Source: Candidatus Rokubacteria bacterium CSP1-6
GTDB taxonomy: Bacteria > Methylomirabilota > Methylomirabilia > Rokubacteriales > CSP1-6
Assembly (NCBI GenBank): GCA_001443385.1
Contig: LDXP01000017.1
Coordinates: 3,343-39,486, forward strand
Reading direction: 5' to 3'
DNA: 36,144 nt
Below the pieces are notes generated by a model that was not told the origin of the DNA, made no database searches, and was given only the letters and a program-made list of their open reading frames with translations. Within the stretch, counting starts at the first letter, position 1. Each line of letters opens with the position of its first letter. The position numbers were made by a program, and so were the translations under genes. This document shows, in pieces, positions 25,149 to 34,035 of the stretch.

Positions 25149-25853
25149 CTAGAGGCCGAGGTAGGCTTCTTTGATGGCGGGGTCGTTCAGGAGGTCGCGG
25201 GCCGCGCCTTCCTTCACGATGCGGCCCGTTTCCAGGACGTATGCGCGGTGGGCGATCTCCAGGGCCTGATGCACGTTCTGCTCCACCAGGAGGACGGTCA
25301 CCCCCTGGCTGTTGATCTCGCCGACGATGCGGAAGAGCTCGGCGACCAGGCGTGGGGCCAGCCCCAGTGACGGCTCGTCCAGCATCAAGACCTTCGGCCG
25401 CGCCATGAGGGCCCGGCCGATGGCCAACATCTGCTGCTCGCCCCCCGAGAGCGTGCCGGTCAGCTGCGTCTTCCGTTCCGCGAGCAGCGGGAAGAGGGAG
25501 AACACCCACTCCTGGCTCTCCCGGCGCCTCGGGCGGGCCTCGCGCGGGTAGGCGCCCAGCTCGAGATTTTCCAGCACCGTCATCCCGGGCCAGAGGCGGC
25601 GCCCCTCCGGGATGTGGCCGATTCCACGCGCCACGATGGCGTGAGGGAGGAGCCGGTCGATCGGCGTGCCGTCCAGGGTGATCGTCCCTCGAGCCGCACG
25701 CAGCACCCCGGAGATCGTCCGGAGGGTGGTGGTCTTGCCGGCCCCGTTGGAGCCGACCAGCGTGACGATCTCCCGGTCGCGGACCTCGAAGGAAACGCCC
25801 CAAAGGGCCTGGATATCGCCGTAGAAAACGTGGAGATCCTCGACTCTGAGCAT
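25149..25853 (-). CDS. livF: LivF-type ABC transporter ATPase, second copy
   Basis: A 234-residue ABC ATPase of the LivF type: Walker A GSNGAGKTT, IGHIPEGRRLWPGMTVLENLEL, LSGGEQQMLAIGRALMARP and LLMLDEPSLGLAP-like Walker B, ending AIKEAYLGL. It is a clear paralogue of the livF at 15790 but stands without livK, H, M or G; a hydrolase follows it. It may serve a permease elsewhere in the genome. ATG 25853 is preferred to a GTG four codons upstream because the upstream codon lies directly against a -10 box. Confidence 0.9.
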   Translation of the reverse strand: MLRVEDLHVFYGDIQALWGVSFEVRDREIVTLVGSNGAGKTTTLRTISGVLRAARGTITLDGTPIDRLLPHAIVARGIGHIPEGRRLWPGMTVLENLELGAYPREARPRRRESQEWVFSLFPLLAERKTQLTGTLSGGEQQMLAIGRALMARPKVLMLDEPSLGLAPRLVAELFRIVGEINSQGVTVLLVEQNVHQALEIAHRAYVLETGRIVKEGAARDLLNDPAIKEAYLGL

Positions 25854-25865
25854 GCCGGCCCGCAC

Positions 25866-25871
25866 AGTATA
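25866..25871 (-). promoter_or_regulatory. -10 box, probable leaderless promoter of the second livF
   Basis: TATACT on the minus strand (five of six) ends 12 nt before ATG 25853, so the leader would be about 6 nt and there is no Shine-Dalgarno. The -35 region at 17 bases is poor (TTTCCT). Confidence 0.4.
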
Positions 25872-25968
25872 GCGTGTTTGGCGTCACTAGGAAAACCGCG
25901 CGAGACCCGCGCGACGATCCGACCAACTCTTGAGATTCAATCAGTTACCGTGAGGGTTCGGATTGGCA

Positions 25969-26023
25969 GTCCGTGGGTCGGGGCGTGGGGGAAGATCGGG
26001 AGACGGGAAGAAAATGGAAGATC
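25969..26023 (+). repeat. Imperfect repeat, copy A (copy B at 26369-26410)
   Basis: Starts GTCCGTGGGTCGG and continues through G-rich sequence to GGGAAGAAAATGG. The same start and end recur 400 nt away at 26369. It lies in the 168-nt gap 25871-26038, in which I see no gene. Confidence 0.5.
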
Positions 26024-26038
26024 GTCTATCGAGTCAGG

Positions 26039-26221
26039 TCAGCGGGTCCTGGCTCTGTAACGCGCCTTGTGATCCTCCCGCTGGCAGACCTTGCATTGGC
26101 AATGTGTTCCACCCTGGCTCTTCCCGTGGCTGGGGTCCGTGTAGAAGTCCGTAAGCACTTTCCATTCCCGACATTTCGAACACCTTTTTCCCTCGACGCC
26201 ATCCTTCATATCGACCGCCAT
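26039..26221 (-). CDS. Small CxxC/CxxC zinc-ribbon-like protein
   Basis: A 60-residue protein with Cys14-x2-Cys17 and Cys43-x2-Cys46 (plus Cys41), spaced by a DFYTDPSHGKSQGG segment, and a basic tail RYRARTR. Small proteins with C-x2-C, a K-x-x-x-F-Y-like middle and C-x2-C are common in phages and mobile DNA, sometimes as the N-terminal part of HNH/endonuclease VII-like proteins; no nuclease motif is present here. A perfect AAGGAGG (26229-26235) stands 7 nt before the ATG, which makes this a convincing gene despite its size. Function unknown, probably nucleic-acid or protein binding through zinc. Confidence 0.7.
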   Translation of the reverse strand: MAVDMKDGVEGKRCSKCREWKVLTDFYTDPSHGKSQGGTHCQCKVCQREDHKARYRARTR

Positions 26222-26228
26222 TGTTCTT

Positions 26229-26235
26229 CCTCCTT
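26229..26235 (-). promoter_or_regulatory. Shine-Dalgarno of the small CxxC protein
   Basis: AAGGAGG on the minus strand, 7 nt before ATG 26221. It is much stronger than those of nearby genes. Confidence 0.8.
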
Positions 26236-26368
26236 ACATTTGAGCTTAGGCATCGCTGGGAACAGGTTAGGATTGGTCAAGAGCCTATTCAAGAAAAAAA
26301 GTGACGATCTGGCTAGAGAGACTAGGCTGTTTAGAAGGTAAGGACCCAAGAAGTCAGTGGGTTGCATT

Positions 26369-26410
26369 GTCCGTGGGTCGGAATGCAGGGAAACGGGGAG
26401 AAAATGGGGA
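26369..26410 (+). repeat. Imperfect repeat, copy B
   Basis: GTCCGTGGGTCGG, then G-rich sequence, then GGGGAGAAAATGGGGA. It matches 25969-26023 at both ends with a shorter middle. It lies in the low-GC 194-nt gap 26222-26415, which otherwise shows only an A-run (26291-26300) and no clear gene. Confidence 0.5.
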
Positions 26411-26415
26411 CATCA

Positions 26416-26565
26416 TCATTTGACGCGACCAAGCGCGGCGGCAGCCACAGATAGCCCAACGGTTTCCAGGTGAAACCCCCCAATGGCCACCTCTTCGATT
26501 GTGCGGCCGTGAACGTAGCAGCTTTGTCCCTGGAAGCCCTCATCACCGCCCTCGATGACCGTCAC
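26416..26565 (-). CDS. 49-residue protein, unknown function
   Basis: A GTG-started frame whose start overlaps the stop of the upstream helical-protein gene by 3 bases within GTGA (26562-26565), the same coupling style as other genes here. The product begins VTVIEGGDEGFQGQSCYVHG and ends in an Ala-rich LSVAAAALGRVK. It has one Cys and no family I know. The support is the tight overlap and a sensible amino-acid mix; there is no independent evidence of expression. Confidence 0.45.
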   Translation of the reverse strand: MTVIEGGDEGFQGQSCYVHGRTIEEVAIGGFHLETVGLSVAAAALGRVK

Positions 26566-26861
26566 CCTGCCTCTTCAAGACGAGATCGTAGTGCGCGTCC
26601 GAGTTCGCGGAGTTCTTCTTCGATCTGGCGTAGTCCCTGGAAGGCTTGTCCCACTTCACGGTTGAGTGCTTTCTCTACCTCCAGTCCCGCGCCCCACTCC
26701 CTCTCCGCCGAACTCAGCTCCTCAGGGGTCAGTAGTCCCTTGAGGCTAAGGGCGAACACCAAGGTGGTCAGCTGTTTACTTAGCTCCTGAAGTCCTTTCA
26801 ACAGCTCATACTCCACCTGCACGAGCTTCAGCAGGATTTCGCGGTCGGGAGGAATGGACAT
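26562..26861 (-). CDS. Helical (coiled-coil-like) protein, unknown function
   Basis: A 99-residue protein that is almost all helix: LLKLVQVEYELLKGLQELSKQ, then a hydrophobic stretch around LTTLVFALSLKGLLTPEEL, then a charged heptad-like end RQIEEELRELGRALRSRLEEAG. ATG 26861 has GAGGGA just before it. A TTG at 26894 in the same frame would add 11 residues and cannot be excluded. It lies between the nucleotidyltransferase pair and the 49-residue gene, all on the minus strand. The amphipathic helices suggest an oligomer or an adaptor. Confidence 0.6.
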   Translation of the reverse strand: MSIPPDREILLKLVQVEYELLKGLQELSKQLTTLVFALSLKGLLTPEELSSAEREWGAGLEVEKALNREVGQAFQGLRQIEEELRELGRALRSRLEEAG

Positions 26862-26976
26862 TCCCTCGCCAATCAATTCACGACCGACTTCCAATCCCTA
26901 GTGTCGTCGGGTCACTCCATGGACCATACCGCCGCCACTCAACGATCTTTCGTTGCAATTTCTCAAAGGCAACGGT

Positions 26977-27654
26977 TCATGATGCCTGGAGAGCCTTCTG
27001 CGCCAGCCGATAGAGATCCGGGTCGGCCAGGGCCATCAGCTTTTTCTTGACGACTCGTGAGAAGTACTCCCTCTCCGTCTTAGTCATCGGCTCTCCGCGC
27101 AGCTTCTTGTAGAGCAGATCCTTTTGGCGAGGGGAAAATAGAAGCGATAGGTAGAACTCGCGACGGAACTCGTCGCCCAGCCGTGCCTTCTCTTCGCCGG
27201 AGCGGCCTTCCCTGGCCCTGACCACATAGTCCAGGAAGGTTCTCTTGAGCCTCTCAGGGTCCAGCTCGCGGTCGCCGTGGAGCTTAAGCGGCCGGTTCTC
27301 GACCAGCCGCTTCTTGAGACCCTCGTCGTCTTTGAGGAGCTGCTGGCCCTGGGCTCTCTGCCGGAGTTCTCCAAGCCCATAGAGATCGAAGAGGTAGAAA
27401 GAGAGCATCGCGAGTTGCCTGAAACGCTTTCGCTCCTCAAGGGCCCCCAGTTGCGCTTCCGCCTTGGCTAGGTCCACCTTCGGCTCCCCGCCGCTGAGGG
27501 CGTTGGCAAGAACGACTGGGAAGCCTTCGAGCAATCTGGTATCCGCGCTCTGGGCCATGGAGGCGAGTAGGTCGTTGGGATCGACCTGCGCCTGAAAGAG
27601 CGGATACCCAAATAGGCTTAAGGCAGCCAGTAGTCCCGAGTCGTTAGGCTTCAT
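26977..27654 (-). CDS. 225-residue protein paired with the nucleotidyltransferase, unknown function
   Basis: I do not recognise this protein. It has a soluble, mostly helical pattern: an N-terminal SGLLAALSLFGYPLFQAQVD, a central LAMLSFYLFDLYGLGELRQ, and a long Lys/Arg/Glu-rich C-terminal half ending LYRLAQKALQAS. There is no signal peptide and no Cys. Its ATG overlaps the stop of the nucleotidyltransferase gene (ATGA, 27651-27654), so the two are made together. By position it could be the partner (antitoxin, toxin or substrate) of that enzyme, but no DNA-binding motif is obvious. Confidence 0.75.
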   Translation of the reverse strand: MKPNDSGLLAALSLFGYPLFQAQVDPNDLLASMAQSADTRLLEGFPVVLANALSGGEPKVDLAKAEAQLGALEERKRFRQLAMLSFYLFDLYGLGELRQRAQGQQLLKDDEGLKKRLVENRPLKLHGDRELDPERLKRTFLDYVVRAREGRSGEEKARLGDEFRREFYLSLLFSPRQKDLLYKKLRGEPMTKTEREYFSRVVKKKLMALADPDLYRLAQKALQAS

Positions 27655-28229
27655 CCTCTTCTCCCAAGACGGTCGAGCATTGCATCGAGATTTCCTATCA
27701 TCCTTTCCGGGGCTATGTTGTACTCGGACGTCTCCCTGTACCTCTCTTCCAGTCGCTTGAGGTTGAAAGCTTTGCCTCTAGCGCGGATTAAGGTCAAGCA
27801 GTCTTCCATGTCCACCGCGCTTCCCCGGAACATCTTTGAGATGATCAAGTCATAGTCGTTCAGCGCGCTAACAGAAAGCTTCTTGAACGCCTTGATGGGG
27901 ATGTGGTTGCCTTCCTCCAGCGGCGATTCAAGGAGCTCCGTGACAAAGATCGTCTTCCCGGCAAAGAGGTCGAAGATGTACCCATCATCTCTCGCCCATC
28001 CGCTGCCGGTGGCTTGCCGGTAACCCAGCCTCTTAATTGTCTGGATCAAGGCAATATAAGCCTCATCCTCCGGTACCAGGAAATCCACGTCCTTGGTGGA
28101 CTCCTTGAGATCCTGAATGGTCAGAGCCGTTCCTCCACAGGCCACAACATGCACCCGACGCGGAAGGTAGGCGTCCCATCCTTCCAGGATGGTCCAGAGG
28201 CCTTGTTTGTCTAACCTATACTGTGCCAT
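27651..28229 (-). CDS. AbiEii/DUF6036-like nucleotidyltransferase
   Basis: A 192-residue protein with the minimal nucleotidyltransferase signature: ACGGTAL (30-36), then TKDVDFLV with Asp47 and Asp49 as the metal ligands, and a later NDYDLIISKMFRGSAVDMEDCL segment as in AbiEii and DUF6036 proteins. Known relatives are toxins of type IV-like toxin-antitoxin or phage-abortive systems that transfer nucleotides to tRNA or protein; others are uncharacterised. ATG 28229 is chosen because the -10 box lies at 28238-28243; a TTG at 28256 would lie upstream of the transcription start. The codons and GC are unlike the metabolic genes around the island. Confidence 0.75.
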   Translation of the reverse strand: MAQYRLDKQGLWTILEGWDAYLPRRVHVVACGGTALTIQDLKESTKDVDFLVPEDEAYIALIQTIKRLGYRQATGSGWARDDGYIFDLFAGKTIFVTELLESPLEEGNHIPIKAFKKLSVSALNDYDLIISKMFRGSAVDMEDCLTLIRARGKAFNLKRLEERYRETSEYNIAPERMIGNLDAMLDRLGRRG

Positions 28230-28237
28230 TACAAGGT

Positions 28238-28278
28238 ATTGTATGAATTTAGACAATTACGTGTATATTTTCATACAA
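28238..28278 (-). promoter_or_regulatory. Promoter with inverted-repeat operator for the nucleotidyltransferase pair
   Basis: On the minus strand TATACA (28262-28267), 18 bases and TACAAT (28238-28243) form a good promoter, with the -10 only 8 nt from ATG 28229. A perfect 9-bp inverted repeat, TTGTATGAA (28239-28247) and TTCATACAA (28270-28278), has half-sites centred 31 bp apart, about three helical turns, and covers the -10 and abuts the -35. That is a plausible repressor site. Confidence 0.5.
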
Positions 28279-28411
28279 ATAGCTAGCCTTGTCAAGGCTC
28301 CAGCGGATGCCTTGCCGCATGGAGAGCGCCCGGGTTGCGTCTCCCGCCGCGCTCTGCCGCGATCTGCAAGGCGGCGCTTCTTATCTTCCCGTCGCTTCTG
28401 GCCCAGCCCTC

Positions 28412-28460
28412 AGCGTGTTGTCTAGCGTGTTTGACACCCCCGCCCGCCGCAAAGTAGAAT
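28412..28460 (+). promoter_or_regulatory. Strong promoter of the GntR-etf-mutase operon with tandem direct repeat
   Basis: TTGACA (28431-28436), an 18-base spacer and TAGAAT (28455-28460) are near consensus. Two direct copies of AGCGTGTT, 12 bp apart (28412-28419 and 28424-28431), lie against the -35 box and could bind a regulator. Transcription from about 28467 leaves a leader of about 90 nt in which I see no clear riboswitch. It lies in the 326-nt gap 28230-28555, whose left part carries the divergent nucleotidyltransferase promoter. Confidence 0.65.
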
Positions 28461-28555
28461 ACCCCTGGTTGTCCGCTGTAAGTTCCTGTCCCGTCAACGA
28501 GATTCCGCTCATGGTGATGAGCGCTCTCCTGCGGGAAGCAGAGTTCTAGAACACT

Positions 28556-29296
28556 ATGGCGAGAGTCAACGGGCGCGTCCCCCGCTACCTTCAGATCGCC
28601 GAGACCCTGCGCGAGCGGATTCGCGGCGGCGCGCTGAGCGCGGGCGCCCGCCTCGACAACCAGCGCGCGCTGGCGCGCGAGTTCGGCGTCACCCTGATGA
28701 CCCTCAGGCAGGCGCTCGAGCTCCTCGAGCGGGACGGGCTCATCGTCCGCCACCACGGCCTCGGCACCTTCGTCGCGTCCCCCTCCATCGACTACGACAT
28801 CCTCCACCTCCGGACCTTCGCGGGCGACCTGTCCGCCAAGGGCGAGGCCGTCGAGACCCGCTTCCTGGCGAGCGAGTTCAGGCAGCCCGACCGCCGGGTG
28901 GCTCAGGGGCTCCGGCTTGGCCGCGGCGAGGCGGTGTTCGTTCTGGATCGGCTTCGCCTTGTGAAGGGGCATCCGATGAGCTACCAGCGCTCCTTTCTCC
29001 CCGCCGGCATCGGCGAGGAGGTGGCGAAGGCGGATCTGGCCGTCACCCCGCTGCGGAGCGCGCTCAGCTTCAAGCTTGGCATCGAAATCACCCGAGCCCA
29101 CGAAACGGTGTTCGCCGTCACCCTTCGGAGCCGGGAGGCCCGCGAGCTGGGCTGCCGGCCCGGAATTCCGGCCTTCCGCTCCGAGCGGATCTCGTGGGCG
29201 GCGGCCGGCGCCCCCATCGTGTACGACCGCGTCTTCATTCCCGGCGATCGCTTCTCGATCTCGCGGGAGCTCACGTACGAAGGAGTCAGGCCATGA
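28556..29296 (+). CDS. GntR-family (HutC/UTRA type) transcriptional regulator
   Basis: A 246-residue repressor-like regulator. The N-terminal winged helix-turn-helix is at about 8-76 (RYLQIAETLRERIRGGAL, REFGVTLMTLRQALELLERDGL, HGLGTFVA). The C-terminal UTRA ligand domain is at about 95-235. HutC-type members sense small acids, amino-acid intermediates or sugar phosphates. It is the first gene of the etf-acyl-CoA dehydrogenase-mutase cluster and overlaps etfB by 4 nt (ATGA), so it probably controls this operon and its own synthesis. The ligand may be a substrate or CoA ester of the pathway. Confidence 0.9.
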   Translation: MARVNGRVPRYLQIAETLRERIRGGALSAGARLDNQRALAREFGVTLMTLRQALELLERDGLIVRHHGLGTFVASPSIDYDILHLRTFAGDLSAKGEAVETRFLASEFRQPDRRVAQGLRLGRGEAVFVLDRLRLVKGHPMSYQRSFLPAGIGEEVAKADLAVTPLRSALSFKLGIEITRAHETVFAVTLRSREARELGCRPGIPAFRSERISWAAAGAPIVYDRVFIPGDRFSISRELTYEGVRP

Positions 29297-30072
29297 AGAT
29301 CCTCGTCCCGGTCAAGCAGGTGCCGGACACCGCGACGCAGGTGAAGATCGGCGCGGACCCGAAGGGGATCGACACCGCCGGCATCACGTGGATCGTCTCG
29401 CCCTACGATGAGTACGCCCTAGAGGAGGCGCTCCGCATCAAGGAGAAGCAGGGGCAGGGGGAGGTCGTCGCCGTCACGGTGGGTCCCGAGCGGGCCAAGG
29501 AAGCCCTGCGCTCCTGCCTGGCCATGGGGGCCGACCGCGCGCTGCACCTCTCGGACCCCGCGTGGGAGAACGCCGACAGCCTCACCGTGGCCCGGGCCCT
29601 GGCGGCGGTGATCAAGCAGGAAGCGCCGCCGCTGGTGCTCTTCGGCCGCCAGGCCATCGACGACGACATGGGCGCGATGCCGGCCCAGGTGGCCGACCTG
29701 CTCGGGTGGCCCTGCGCGTCCTGGATCATGGAGGAGACCATCTCGGAGGACGGCAAGTCCGTGCGCGCCGGACGTCAGGTGGAGGGAGCGCTCGAGATCT
29801 TCACCATCCCGCTCCCGTGCGTGCTCTCCGCCCAGAAGGGGCTCAACGAGCCGCGCTACCCGACCCTGAAGGGCATCATGGGGGCCAAGAAGAAGGAGAT
29901 CAAAGACGTGAAGGCGGCCGATCTCGGCCTGGCGGCCGACGGCGCCCAGCTCCTCGTGGTCGCGCTGGAGGCGCTGCCGCCGCGCCCCCCGGGGCGAATT
30001 ATTCCGGGAGAACCGGCCGAGGCCGTGAAGGAACTCGTCCGATCGCTCAGAGAAGACGCCAAGGCGATCTAG
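29293..30072 (+). CDS. etfB: Electron transfer flavoprotein beta subunit
   Basis: A 259-residue ETF beta subunit, which binds AMP and pairs with EtfA to carry electrons from acyl-CoA dehydrogenases to the respiratory chain. MKILVPVKQVPDT at the start, PYDEYALEEALRIKE, FGRQAIDDDMGAMPAQVADLLG and LPCVLSAQKGLNEPRYPTLKGIM are family hallmarks. GAAGGAG (29279-29285) stands 7 nt before ATG 29293, inside the regulator gene. Confidence 0.96.
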   Translation: MKILVPVKQVPDTATQVKIGADPKGIDTAGITWIVSPYDEYALEEALRIKEKQGQGEVVAVTVGPERAKEALRSCLAMGADRALHLSDPAWENADSLTVARALAAVIKQEAPPLVLFGRQAIDDDMGAMPAQVADLLGWPCASWIMEETISEDGKSVRAGRQVEGALEIFTIPLPCVLSAQKGLNEPRYPTLKGIMGAKKKEIKDVKAADLGLAADGAQLLVVALEALPPRPPGRIIPGEPAEAVKELVRSLREDAKAI

Positions 30073-30091
30073 AGGGCAGGGGGAGAGAGCG

Positions 30092-31081
30092 ATGGCGAGC
30101 GCGTTCTGGTGCATCGTCGAAGATGATCGAGCCGGGCGCCCGAAGAAGGTCACGGGGGAGGTGCTCGGCGAGGCCGCGCGCCTGGCGCGGCAGCTGGGCG
30201 GCCAGGCGGAAGCGGTGTGGCTCACCGACAAGGCCACCGACGAGGGTCTGAAGCAGCTGGCGGAGTGGGGGGCCGCCCGGGTGTGGCTCCTGGAAAACCC
30301 CGCCCTGGCCCCCTACCGCGGCGAGGTCTGGACACCTGCGCTGGCGGAGCTGGCGACCCAGCATGGGGTGCAGGCGATTTTCGGGGCGGTGACGGCGCGC
30401 CAGAGGGAGCTGCTCGCGCGGCTGGCCGCCCGCATCGGCGTCGGCCTGTCTGCGGACTCGGTGGCGTTTTCCCTCCAGGACGGCAAACTCGTCGCCACGC
30501 GGCCCGTCTACGCGGGCAAGCTCCTGTCGAAGGTCACCTGGAGCAAACCGCCGTGGCTCGCGACGCTCAGGCCCAACGTCTTCCGGCTCGAGGATCCGAA
30601 GACCGGAGCGACGCCCCAGGTCGAGCGTCCCGCGGTGGCCATTCCGCAGGGGACGATGACACTGGCGGAGCGGAAGGAGGAGGCCTCCACGGGACTGCCC
30701 GAGCTGGCCGAGGCCGACATCGTCGTGTCGGGCGGGCGCGGCATGAAGGGTCCGGAGAACTTTGCGATTCTCGAGGAGCTGGCGAAGGTGGTCGGCGCCG
30801 CGGTGGGCGCCTCGCGGGCGGCGGTGGACGCCGGCTGGCGTCCCCACCGTTTCCAGATCGGCCAGACCGGCCGCACCATCTCCCCCAAGCTCTACCTGGG
30901 CTTCGGGATCTCGGGCGCGATCCAGCATCTGGCCGGGATGCGGACCTCCAAGATCATCGTGGCCGTCAACAAGGATCCGGAGGCGCCGATCTTCAAGGTC
31001 GCCGACTTCGGGATCGTCGGCGACCTCTTCGAGGTGGCCCCCCTCCTCACGCAGGAATTCAAGCGTCTCCTGGAGAAGTAG
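30092..31081 (+). CDS. etfA: Electron transfer flavoprotein alpha subunit
   Basis: A 329-residue FAD-binding ETF alpha subunit. The FAD motif region runs from [20 protein letters not shown] through [17 protein letters not shown] to [15 protein letters not shown] (about 245-310). There is no extra ferredoxin domain, so it is the ordinary type rather than a clearly bifurcating, extended one. It starts 19 nt after etfB behind a purine-rich GGGGGAGAG. The acyl-CoA dehydrogenase starts on the base after its stop. Confidence 0.96.
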   Translation: MASAFWCIVEDDRAGRPKKVTGEVLGEAARLARQLGGQAEAVWLTDKATDEGLKQLAEWGAARVWLLENPALAPYRGEVWTPALAELATQHGVQAIFGAVTARQRELLARLAARIGVGLSADSVAFSLQDGKLVATRPVYAGKLLSKVTWSKPPWLATLRPNVFRLEDPKTGATPQVERPAVAIPQGTMTLAERKEEASTGLPELAEADIVVSGGRGMKGPENFAILEELAKVVGAAVGASRAAVDAGWRPHRFQIGQTGRTISPKLYLGFGISGAIQHLAGMRTSKIIVAVNKDPEAPIFKVADFGIVGDLFEVAPLLTQEFKRLLEK

Positions 31082-32227
31082 ATGCAGATTGAGCTGAGCG
31101 AAGAGCAGCAGATGATCCAGGCCCTGGCGCGGGAGTTCGCCGAAAAAGAGGTGAAGCCCGTCGCCGCCCTGCTCGACGCGGAGGCGCGCTTCCCCCACGA
31201 GACCGTCAAGCGCATGGGGGAGCTGGGGCTCATGGGCATCGCCGTGCCCGAGGCGTACGGGGGGAGCGGGGCCGATACCGTCGCGTACGTGCTCGCGCTG
31301 GAGGAGATCGCCAAGGCGTGCGCCTCGCACGCGGTGATCATGTCCGTCAACAACTCGCTCTACTGCGATCCGGTCCTCAAGTACGGGACCGACGAGCAGC
31401 GGAAGAAATTCCTCGCCCCCTTCGCCAGCGGCCAGCAGATTGGGTGTTTTGCATTGACGGAACCTCAGGCAGGGTCGGACGCCACCAACCAGCATACGCT
31501 GGCGGTCCGCGACGGCGACGGGTACGTGCTGAACGGCCGGAAGGTCTTCGTCACCAACGGCCGCGAGGCCGCCGTGGCGCTCGTGTTCGCCCAGACCGAC
31601 CCGGCGAAGGCGCACCGCGGCATCTCGGCTTTCCTGATCGAGAGGGGCACGCCGGGCTTTCTCGTGCCCAAGGTCGAGGACAAGCTGGGCATCCGCGCCT
31701 CGGACACGGCGGAGTTTGTTTTCGAGGAGTGCCGCGTGCGGGCGGCCAACCGCCTGGGCGAGGAGGGGATGGGCTTCAAGATCGCCATGGGCACCCTCGA
31801 CGGGGGGCGCATCGGCATCGCGGCGCAGGCGCTGGGGATCGCCGCCGGAGCCTTCGACCTCTCCGTGGCGTACGCCAAGGAGCGCAAGTCCTTCGGGGTT
31901 CCCATCGCCCAGCACCAGATGGTGCAGTGGATGCTGGCGGATATGGCGACGGCCATCGAGGCGGCGCGTCTCCTGATCTGGCGGGCCGCGGCCTTGAAGG
32001 ACGCCGGCCGGCCGTTCGGTCCCGAGGCCTCCATGGCCAAGCTGTTCGCGTCCGAGATGGCCATGAAGGCCACCACCGACGCGATCCAGGTCCACGGCGG
32101 CTACGGGTACATCAAGGAGTACCAGGTCGAGCGCTACTTCCGGGACGCCAAGATCACCCAGATCTACGAGGGGACGTCGCAGATTCAGAAGCTGATCATC
32201 GCCCGCCATGTCCTCGGGGCGCGGTGA
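31082..32227 (+). CDS. Acyl-CoA dehydrogenase, short-chain type
   Basis: A 381-residue flavoprotein. [14 protein letters not shown] (flavin/substrate loop), [10 protein letters not shown] and the catalytic Glu363 in [10 protein letters not shown] are intact. The sequence looks closest to butyryl-CoA/short branched-chain types by general pattern, which is not proof of substrate. It directly follows etfBA and precedes the mutase by 3 nt, so the three form one electron-transfer and acyl-conversion unit. Confidence 0.94.
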   Translation: MQIELSEEQQMIQALAREFAEKEVKPVAALLDAEARFPHETVKRMGELGLMGIAVPEAYGGSGADTVAYVLALEEIAKACASHAVIMSVNNSLYCDPVLKYGTDEQRKKFLAPFASGQQIGCFALTEPQAGSDATNQHTLAVRDGDGYVLNGRKVFVTNGREAAVALVFAQTDPAKAHRGISAFLIERGTPGFLVPKVEDKLGIRASDTAEFVFEECRVRAANRLGEEGMGFKIAMGTLDGGRIGIAAQALGIAAGAFDLSVAYAKERKSFGVPIAQHQMVQWMLADMATAIEAARLLIWRAAALKDAGRPFGPEASMAKLFASEMAMKATTDAIQVHGGYGYIKEYQVERYFRDAKITQIYEGTSQIQKLIIARHVLGAR

Positions 32228-32230
32228 GGG

Positions 32231-33877
<1,647 letters not shown>

Positions 33878-33903
33878 GCGCCATGCCGATAACCGTCGCA
33901 TCC

Positions 33904-33977
33904 CGGCGTTCTCGGTCGTCGGCGGTCCTCAACGTACAACCGCGTACGCCTCCGGCCGCCTCCTCCCTCGGGCCTTG
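33904..33977 (+). repeat. Dispersed intergenic repeat, copy 2 (first copy at 9568-9639)
   Basis: Matches 9568-9639 in the same orientation at about 68 of 74 aligned columns and carries the same CGTAC-AACCGC-GTACG inverted repeat. It fills most of the gap between the mutase large subunit and the HIT gene, splitting the mutase operon. Confidence 0.8.
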
Positions 33978-34024
33978 GGCTGCTCGGTTCTCGTCACGGC
34001 GCACATCAGCGAACGATCATCACT

Positions 34025-34030
34025 AGGAGG
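34025..34030 (+). promoter_or_regulatory. Shine-Dalgarno of the HIT gene
   Basis: AGGAGG, 5 nt before ATG 34036. It decides against a GTG at 34030. Confidence 0.75.
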
Positions 34031-34035
34031 TGGGC

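Noticed and set aside
25871-25880. AGCGTGTTTG shared with the GntR promoter repeat (28424)
   Set aside because: A single 10-base match of this kind is not far from chance over both strands, and it lies in a different orientation relative to its gene.
26331-26546. 71-residue minus-strand frame
   Set aside because: It overlaps the better supported 49-residue gene in another frame, has no start signal, and reads through the repeat at 26369.
26951-26974. CGTTGC/GCAACG hairpin after the 225-residue gene as a terminator
   Set aside because: Only 6 bp with a 12-base loop and no T-run on the minus strand; it could occur by chance.
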